From positions 1 to 64,000 of the forward strand of contig JAEXBA010000050.1 in NCBI GenBank assembly GCA_023457935.1: 64,000 nucleotides of DNA. The letters are read 5' to 3'. The stretch comes from Bacteroidota bacterium (GTDB lineage: Bacteria; Bacteroidota; Bacteroidia; Flavobacteriales; Weeksellaceae). Positions 58,938 to 64,000 of this stretch are shown here, one piece after another; position 1 is the first letter of the stretch, and the number at the start of each line of letters is the position of its first letter. The notes beneath the pieces were generated by a model. That model was not told the DNA's origin and did no database searches. It was given only the letters and a program-made list of their open reading frames with translations. The position numbers and the translations under genes are program-made.

Positions 58938-60605
58938 ATGAAAGATATAATGAATTTAACAAAAAAAGTTGCTTTAGGGGTTGCTGTTGCGTTTTTCGCA
59001 AATTTTGCGGTTGGACAGACACTTCAGGATGGAATTAACAGTATCGACAGTCATAAGTATGCAAAAGCGAAGCAGAATTTTGAAGATATGTTAACTAAAT
59101 CCCCTTCGGCGGAAAACTATTTTTACCTGGGTAATACCTATTTAAGTCAGAGTGAGCCTAATTTTGCAAAAGCTCAGGAATATTTTAATAAAGGTCTTGC
59201 AGCAGATTCTAAATCTTATCTTAATAAAATCGGTTTGGCTACTATTAAACTGGGCAAAGGTGACAAATCAGGGATTGCCGAAATCCAGAATGTAGTTAAG
59301 GATTCAAGGGAAAAAGATGCAGAAGTGCTGTACAGAGCGGCAGAAGCGCTAACACTGTATGAAACAACCAATGCACCGGATCTTGCTATTGGATTTCTTA
59401 ACAAGGCAGTGGAAAGAGCACAGAAAAACGGTGTTCCTGCACACTATTACTATACTTTAGGTGATGCTTACAGGCTTAAAAGACTACCTGGAGACGCGAT
59501 GACTGCTTACGATAAAGCAGCAGTAGTTGCCAGAAACAAAGCTTCTGTATTTACAAGAATGGGTACATTATGGATGGCAGCGCAGCAGTGGAAACTTGCG
59601 AAGGAGAAAATCAATCAGGCAATTGCGGTTGACCCAACGTATGCTCCCGCATATAAAGCGAACGCGAACTACAATATTGTTTACCATAAAAATGCAGATG
59701 CGGTAAAAGATCTTCTGAATTATTCCAAATATGCCGATGAAGATCCATACACACTCCTTGAAGTTGCGAAACTTTACTTTACAGTAGATGAATTCGGACA
59801 GGCAAAATCTACACTTGATAAAGTGTATGACAAAGTAGATGATCCTATCAAATACAAACTTAAGGCGTTGCTTCTGTTCCATGCCGATGCAAACTATACC
59901 GAAGCTAATACCAACCTTGAGAAATTTTTTGCCAATGCAGAAAAAAACAGGATTCAGGCGGCCGATCATGGTTTGAAAGGACTTATTCTTGCCGGTCTTG
60001 CTTCCCAAGAACAGGATGCAGCGAAAAAAAGCGCGATGATGGCTGAAGCAAACCAGAAAGTTGCGATTGCCAAAAATGCGAAGGATGAAACATTTGAGTG
60101 GGATGCAGAACTTGCCAAGATTGCCGGCGGTGGAGGAGCTTCCGTTGCAGCTGCAGAAGCAGGGCCTACAAACCCAACTATCGAAGGGCTTAAAAAGCAA
60201 AGTGAAGCCAATCCTAAAGATGCAGATATTCTTGTAAAATTAGGTACGGCATACCAGGAAGCGAAAAACTGGAACGGAGCAATTGTAACCTGGGATAAGA
60301 TGATTGCACTCGCACCGACATGGGCGTATTCTTACTACGCAAAAGGAGCAGCATATCAGCAGATGGAAAACAACGCTATGGCAGAAACTTCGTACCAGAA
60401 ATATATTGATACTGTACTGGCCGGGACACCAGCCGAGCAGGAACAGGCCAGGCAAACTCTTTCCTACGCTTACTATCTTGTAGCGTATTTCAACCAGAAA
60501 GATAATCTGGCAAAGGCAAAAGATTATGCGGCAAAAGCAGTTCAACTGAATCCGACTTATCAGGATGCTGTAAATCTTAACAACCAACTGAACCAGGTGA
60601 ACTAA
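58938..60605 (+). CDS. TPR repeat protein of the TonB cluster
   Basis: The 555-residue exported protein (signal peptide ending FAVGQ) is built of tetratricopeptide repeats (about 25-545): AKQNFEDMLTKSPSAENYFYLGNTYLSQSE, FAKAQEYFNKGL, YYTLGDAYRLKRLPGDAMTAYDKAA, AIVTWDKMIALAPTWAYSYYAKGAAYQQME, AKDYAAKAVQLNPTYQDA. A Gly/Ala linker (AGGGGASVAAAEAGP, about 396-412) separates two repeat blocks. Such proteins follow PstS-like genes in this cluster and probably act as a scaffold in the periplasm. Confidence 0.88.
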   Translation: MKDIMNLTKKVALGVAVAFFANFAVGQTLQDGINSIDSHKYAKAKQNFEDMLTKSPSAENYFYLGNTYLSQSEPNFAKAQEYFNKGLAADSKSYLNKIGLATIKLGKGDKSGIAEIQNVVKDSREKDAEVLYRAAEALTLYETTNAPDLAIGFLNKAVERAQKNGVPAHYYYTLGDAYRLKRLPGDAMTAYDKAAVVARNKASVFTRMGTLWMAAQQWKLAKEKINQAIAVDPTYAPAYKANANYNIVYHKNADAVKDLLNYSKYADEDPYTLLEVAKLYFTVDEFGQAKSTLDKVYDKVDDPIKYKLKALLLFHADANYTEANTNLEKFFANAEKNRIQAADHGLKGLILAGLASQEQDAAKKSAMMAEANQKVAIAKNAKDETFEWDAELAKIAGGGGASVAAAEAGPTNPTIEGLKKQSEANPKDADILVKLGTAYQEAKNWNGAIVTWDKMIALAPTWAYSYYAKGAAYQQMENNAMAETSYQKYIDTVLAGTPAEQEQARQTLSYAYYLVAYFNQKDNLAKAKDYAAKAVQLNPTYQDAVNLNNQLNQVN

Positions 60606-60625
60606 GTTCAGTAAACGATATGATA

Positions 60626-60655
60626 AAATCCCGGTCTTAGGCCGGGATTTTTGTT
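60626..60655 (+). terminator. Terminator after TPR gene
   Basis: AAATCCCGG (60626-60634) pairs with CCGGGATTT (60642-60650), followed by T-rich sequence. Confidence 0.8.
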
Positions 60656-60665
60656 TTCTGATGAT

Positions 60666-60673
60666 TATCTTTG
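60666..60673 (+). promoter_or_regulatory. -7 box of bshB1 promoter
   Basis: TATCTTTG, 19 bases before ATG 60693. Confidence 0.55.
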
Positions 60674-60692
60674 AAGGAGAAATCAAAATAAC

Positions 60693-61412
60693 ATGAAAGT
60701 AGATATTTTAGCGATAGGAGCTCATCCTGATGATGTTGAACTTGGATGTGGCGGAACGCTTGCTAAACTTATTAAGGCCGGTAAAACAGTTGCTGTCGTT
60801 GATCTTACGAAAGGCGAACTCGGTACCCGCGGAACAGATGAAACAAGAAAAGCTGAAGCCGAAGAGTCTTCCAGGATTTTAGGGATTTCGCACCGCGAAA
60901 ACCTCGGAATGAGAGATGGCTTCTTCCAAAATGACGAAGAACACCAGATGAAAGTGGTGAAGATCATCCGGAAATACAGACCGGAAATACTGTTTTGCAA
61001 TGCTGTAGAAGACCGTCATCCGGATCATGCAAAAGGTTCCAAGCTTGTTTCTGACGCATGTTTTCTTGCCGGACTACGGAAAATCGAAACCGTGGCAGAA
61101 GGAGAAAACCAGGAAGTCTGGCGGCCAAAGCAGGTTTTTCATTACATCCAGTGGAAGGATATTGAGCCAGATTTTGCTGTTGATATTTCAGAAGAAATGG
61201 AGAAAAAAATGGAAGCATGTCTTGCTTTTAAAACCCAGTTTTACGATCCGGATTCTGATGAACCGATGACACCGATTGCAACGAAGGATTTCCTTGAAAG
61301 TCTCCGATACCGGGCACAGAATCTCGGCAGATTGTCAGGCGTAGATTATGCGGAAGGTTTCACTACCGAAAAACTGATTGCCTTGAAAAATTTTGACGGA
61401 ATAGTTTTGTAA
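60693..61412 (+). CDS. bshB1: Bacillithiol biosynthesis deacetylase BshB1
   Basis: Removes the acetyl group from GlcNAc-malate, the second step in making bacillithiol, the main low-molecular-weight thiol of many Bacteroidota and Firmicutes. The 239-residue LmbE-type zinc enzyme has AIGAHPDDVELGCGGTLAKLIKAGK (zinc His-Asp-Asp), DLTKGELGTRGTDETRKAEAEESS, NLGMRDGFF, NAVEDRHPDHAKGSKLV (third zinc residue and catalytic Asp) and LSGVDYAEGF at the end. BshA and BshC are not in the window. Confidence 0.93.
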   Translation: MKVDILAIGAHPDDVELGCGGTLAKLIKAGKTVAVVDLTKGELGTRGTDETRKAEAEESSRILGISHRENLGMRDGFFQNDEEHQMKVVKIIRKYRPEILFCNAVEDRHPDHAKGSKLVSDACFLAGLRKIETVAEGENQEVWRPKQVFHYIQWKDIEPDFAVDISEEMEKKMEACLAFKTQFYDPDSDEPMTPIATKDFLESLRYRAQNLGRLSGVDYAEGFTTEKLIALKNFDGIVL

Positions 61413-61427
61413 TATTTCAAAAAAGGC

Positions 61428-61435
61428 TATATTTG
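61428..61435 (+). promoter_or_regulatory. -7 box of tRNA-His promoter, with -33 element
   Basis: TATATTTG, preceded by TTTG (61406-61409) with an 18-base spacer: the full Bacteroidota promoter. The tRNA starts 13 bases downstream. Confidence 0.75.
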
Positions 61436-61448
61436 CACCCACAAAACG

Positions 61449-61522
<74 letters not shown>

Positions 61523-61525
61523 CAT

Positions 61526-61560
61526 AAAAAAACGTGCTGAATTTCAGCACGTTTTTATTT
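61526..61560. terminator. Bidirectional terminator after tRNA-His
   Basis: CGTGCTGA (61533-61540) pairs perfectly with TCAGCACG (61544-61551), flanked by A and T runs. Serves the tRNA and the convergent yajC operon (minus strand). Confidence 0.9.
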
Positions 61561-61576
61561 TTACCGGTTGTGGTAT

Positions 61577-61903
61577 TTATTTTTTCTCGTCACCAGTACT
61601 GTCCGGAAATCTCTGTGCAGTAAATTCTCTTGAAATAGCTGCTTTTTCAAATTTCAGTTTTCCTGAAAGTGTTTCCAGAACAATACCGTCATCCTGAATC
61701 TGTGCAATTCTGCCATGAAGTCCGGATGTCGTCACCACGCGCTGTCCCACTTTAAGTGAATTCTGGAAATTGTTTTCCTGCTTCTGTTTTTTCATCTGCG
61801 GACGGATCATCAGGAAATAAAAACCTGCAATCATTGCGGCAAACATCAGCATCATCGTTGTTCCGTCTCCGCCTGGCGCGGCCTGTAGAAATATTGTCAA
61901 CAT
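61577..61903 (-). CDS. yajC: Preprotein translocase subunit YajC
   Basis: Small accessory subunit of the Sec translocase with SecDF. The 108 residues have one membrane helix (about 18-36: MMLMFAAMIAGFYFLMIRPQM), then QKQENNFQNSLKVGQRVVTTSGLHGRIAQI, the YajC hydrophobic core. Last gene of a three-gene operon nusB-DUF1573-yajC on the minus strand. The C-terminus is short, as is usual in Bacteroidota. Confidence 0.93.
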   Translation of the reverse strand: MLTIFLQAAPGGDGTTMMLMFAAMIAGFYFLMIRPQMKKQKQENNFQNSLKVGQRVVTTSGLHGRIAQIQDDGIVLETLSGKLKFEKAAISREFTAQRFPDSTGDEKK

Positions 61904-61924
61904 AAATAATCTTTCTTTTAATAA

Positions 61925-62431
61925 TTAAGGCTGAATGTCCGCTGAAAAGGTCAGCAGAATCGGTGTTTTTTCTGTATTGGCGAAAATTTCAGCCTGCTTG
62001 TTTACAAGACCGTCAAAAGAGGTGGAGTCAAAAGCAAGGGTAACCTGGCCTTTCTGTCCCGGCATAATCGGTTCTTTAGTGAAATCCGGAGCAGTACAAC
62101 CGCATGCAGGTTTTACCTGAGAGATAATCAGAGGGTTGTCACCAGTGTTGGTTACTTCGTAAACGTGTTTCACCTGTTCGCCTTTTTTGATTTTTCCAAA
62201 ATCGAAATGATTTTCTGAAAGAACAAGGTTCGTCAGAGGCTTGCTTTGCGCTTCTTTAATCATTGCTTCCTGAGGATTTACAGCAGCAGTTTCTGTACCC
62301 ACAGCGTCCGGTGTAACAGCTTCAGTATTTTCTACTGTAGTATCAGCAGTTGCAGTTTCAGTAGTCTTGTTGTCTTTGCAGCTTACTGCAAGAATTCCGG
62401 CAAAAGCCAGTATTGCAAATGTTTTCTTCAT
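61925..62431 (-). CDS. DUF1573 family lipoprotein
   Basis: The 168-residue protein starts with a lipoprotein signal (LAFAGILAVSC, then KDNKTTE) and a Thr/Ala/Glu-rich linker, followed by a DUF1573 beta domain (about 65-165): FGKIKKGEQVKHVYEVTNTGDNPLIISQVKPACGCTAPDFTKEPIMPGQKGQVTLAFDSTS. The CGC motif in PACGCT is the family signature. It lies between nusB and yajC, 12 bases after nusB. Confidence 0.9.
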   Translation of the reverse strand: MKKTFAILAFAGILAVSCKDNKTTETATADTTVENTEAVTPDAVGTETAAVNPQEAMIKEAQSKPLTNLVLSENHFDFGKIKKGEQVKHVYEVTNTGDNPLIISQVKPACGCTAPDFTKEPIMPGQKGQVTLAFDSTSFDGLVNKQAEIFANTEKTPILLTFSADIQP

Positions 62432-62443
62432 TTTTCTCTTATT

Positions 62444-63349
62444 TTAAATTCGGTTTAATTCTTTTGTATACTTATCAAGGATTCCGTTCACGAAAATGTT
62501 GGATTTTTCGGTTGAATATACCTTGGAAACTTCAATGTATTCGTTAATTATTACTCTTGAAGGTGTTGCAGGGAAATAATCCAGTTCGGAAATTGCAGTT
62601 ACCAGGATGATTTTGTCCATCAGGGAAATTCTTTCCATACCCCAGTTTTCAAGACGCTGTTCCAACTTTTTCTCAGTATCTTCCCAATGGCTTACGGTTA
62701 CCTGAAGTAATCTTTTAGCAAACTGCTCGTCATCTTTATCCTTAATCATACGGATCAGCGTGTGCGACGGTTCATCTTCCTTTAAAAACCCTATGGTTTT
62801 CTGAATCATCGAGTTGGAAATATGAAAATCATCCGCCCAGCTCATTTCCTTTTCCTCCAGATGCTCATGAAAATCTTCATTCTCAGCAATGTAACGCAGA
62901 AAAAGTTTCCCTATGAATTTCTGGTCTTCTTCAAATGAACAGTGTTCTTCCTGCATGAAATCCTGGTACCTTTTTCCGCCAACCATTCTCTGGAAGGTCT
63001 TTACCAACAAATCGTCATGCAGTTCCCATTTCAGGTCCTGATGCTTTGATGTGAAATTGAGCCTTTCTGTGTTTTCTTCCAGTTTTTTCAGAACCTGATT
63101 GTTGATGAATTTCTGGTTCGGATTACTGTCTGCATCGGTTTTAAGGAATTTATTCTTTCCGATTTCGATCTGCTTTTCGGCAAGATCTTTTAAGGCAACA
63201 AGAAAATTAAGCTGGTAAATGTAGAGATGGTAGATTTTCTCGATCTCTGTCAGCATATTTCGCTCCAGTACATCGGTTTTTATCGGATTCTGATAATAGG
63301 AGTAGAGCGTTTCTACCACTTTTTCACGGATCTGTCGTCTTCCTAACAT
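62444..63349 (-). CDS. nusB: Transcription antitermination factor NusB, long form
   Basis: NusB with NusE binds boxA in rRNA transcripts. The C-terminal half (about 185-301) is the NusB domain: ERISLMDKIILVTAISELDYFPATPSRVIINEYIEVSKVYSTEKSNIFVNGILDKY. The 301-residue length, roughly twice that of E. coli NusB, reflects an N-terminal extension (LGRRQIREKVVETLYSYYQNP and helices up to about 180) that is usual in Bacteroidota. ATG at 63349, with a -7 box 21 bases upstream. Confidence 0.93.
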   Translation of the reverse strand: MLGRRQIREKVVETLYSYYQNPIKTDVLERNMLTEIEKIYHLYIYQLNFLVALKDLAEKQIEIGKNKFLKTDADSNPNQKFINNQVLKKLEENTERLNFTSKHQDLKWELHDDLLVKTFQRMVGGKRYQDFMQEEHCSFEEDQKFIGKLFLRYIAENEDFHEHLEEKEMSWADDFHISNSMIQKTIGFLKEDEPSHTLIRMIKDKDDEQFAKRLLQVTVSHWEDTEKKLEQRLENWGMERISLMDKIILVTAISELDYFPATPSRVIINEYIEVSKVYSTEKSNIFVNGILDKYTKELNRI

Positions 63350-63370
63350 TTCAAAGAACTTTTATGGCTG

Positions 63371-63378
63371 CAAAGATA
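63371..63378 (-). promoter_or_regulatory. -7 box of nusB operon promoter
   Basis: TATCTTTG on the minus strand, 21 bases before ATG 63349. Confidence 0.6.
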
Positions 63379-63469
63379 GCAAAAATGTGGGAGATGGGTG
63401 AGCGGAACTGTTAATGATTATCGTTGCCAAATTATTTTGCCCAAAAGAACCGTTCTGTGCTCAAATGTT

Positions 63470-63477
63470 TATTTTTG
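63470..63477 (+). promoter_or_regulatory. -7 box of ABC exporter promoter
   Basis: TATTTTTG, 39 bases before the TTG start at 63517. Confidence 0.5.
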
Positions 63478-63516
63478 CACAGGAATTGAACTGAAAGTTT
63501 CGTCCAAATAAGAAAA

Positions 63517-64000
63517 TTGAAAAATCTCAAAACCTTAAATCCGTATTTCTGGAAACACCGCATGCTGCTGTTTTGGGGATTTCTGTTTATTGTTGCGAGT
63601 AATTTCTTCAATATTTTCAAGGTACAGTTTATCGGAAAATCGGTTGATGAAATTTCCAAAAACGACCATTTCGGTTTCAACAGACAGGTTTTAATCTATG
63701 TCGCCATTATTGTAGGATCATCGCTACTGACCGGTTTTTTTACTTTCATGATGAGGCAGACGATTATTGTTGCATCACGCCGTATTGAATATGAACTGAA
63801 AAACAAAATTTACCGTCACTATCAGGTACTTTCTCTTACCGATTATAAACAGACAACCATTGGTGATCTCATGAACCGTCTGAGTGAAGATGTTGTTGCG
63901 GTCCGCATGTATCTCGGTCCCGGTGTAATGTATGTTGTAAATACATTAATCCTGCTGATTATCACCAGCATTTACATGATAAAAACCGATGCTCAAATGA
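63517..64000 (+). CDS. ABC exporter of the MsbA type, 5' part (runs off the window)
   Basis: Open reading frame to the last base. The translated part (161 residues) is the membrane half: LKTLNPYFWKHRMLLFWGFLFIVASNFFNIFKVQFIGKSVDEI, VLIYVAIIVGSSLLTGFFTFMM, RQTIIVASRRIEYELKNKIYRHYQVLSLTDYKQTTIGDLMNRLSEDVVAVRMYLGPG, which is the ABC-membrane type I exporter layout with the GDLMNRLSEDV coupling loop. The start is TTG at 63517 because the usual N-terminal anchor begins there; no ATG fits. The ATPase domain lies outside the window. Lipid or LPS flippase role is by family. Confidence 0.88.
   Translation, partial: MKNLKTLNPYFWKHRMLLFWGFLFIVASNFFNIFKVQFIGKSVDEISKNDHFGFNRQVLIYVAIIVGSSLLTGFFTFMMRQTIIVASRRIEYELKNKIYRHYQVLSLTDYKQTTIGDLMNRLSEDVVAVRMYLGPGVMYVVNTLILLIITSIYMIKTDAQM

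Overview
The window comes from the chromosome of a flavobacterium (Bacteroidota), most like Chryseobacterium and its relatives. The signs are type IX secretion (T9SS) sorting domains, bacillithiol synthesis (BshB1), long-form NusB, ExbB-ExbD-ExbD-TonB cluster, DUF1800/DUF1501 pair, MKK-type lipoproteins with Ser-Cys lipoboxes, and the phylum-specific -7 promoter box TAnnTTTG in front of most transcription units. Many of these boxes sit only 3-12 bases before the start codon, so short-leader or leaderless transcripts look common. Coding density is high and most genes are housekeeping.

Layout. 1-16.6 kb: rpsB (5' end outside the window), then a block that separates it from tsf: trmB, three members of a small secreted family, a carboxypeptidase-regulatory-like protein, and three very large T9SS type B surface proteins that are paralogs in tandem. 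16.7-19.2 kb: accA and gltX. 19.3-25.3 kb: a glycan/LPS block with a GT90-like gene convergent to an operon of rocD plus four glycosyltransferase-like genes. 25.3-29.4 kb: pdxA, DUF177, rpmF, accB, accC. 29.5-34.5 kb: ribE, an orphan histidine kinase, trmN6, ftsE, rpmH (too short for routine ORF lists) and nrnA, whose 3' tail is repeated twice more downstream. 35-43.8 kb: hydrolase, two paralogous lipoproteins, YeiH transporter, rhodanese, orphan ExbD, DsbD, a short TilS, OmpA-like lipoprotein, O-methyltransferase. 43.8-47.8 kb: a GxxExxY gene between inverted repeats, an NlpC/P60 protein without its catalytic Cys, DUF1648 protein, KDO transferase kdtA, and a GT2. 47.9-51.5 kb: lipoprotein, a broken DUF1800 gene and its intact DUF1501 partner. 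51.6-64 kb: leuS, the TonB energising cluster with TPR and phosphate-binding-like proteins, bshB1, tRNA-His, yajC, DUF1573, nusB and the start of an ABC exporter.

How it fits together. Fatty-acid initiation (accA, accB, accC), translation (rpsB, tsf, rpmF, rpmH, leuS, gltX, tRNA-His, trmB, trmN6, tilS), envelope building (glycosyltransferases, kdtA, OmpA, ExbB/D-TonB, T9SS cargo, lipoproteins) and redox/thiol functions (dsbD, bshB1, rhodanese) dominate. No phage, transposase, CRISPR array or classical defence operon was seen. The most unusual material is the giant surface-protein array, the short intergenic repeat families that shape gene ends (nrnA, kdtA, GxxExxY, accB/accC), and the catalytically altered or broken genes (NlpC/P60-like, DUF1800).
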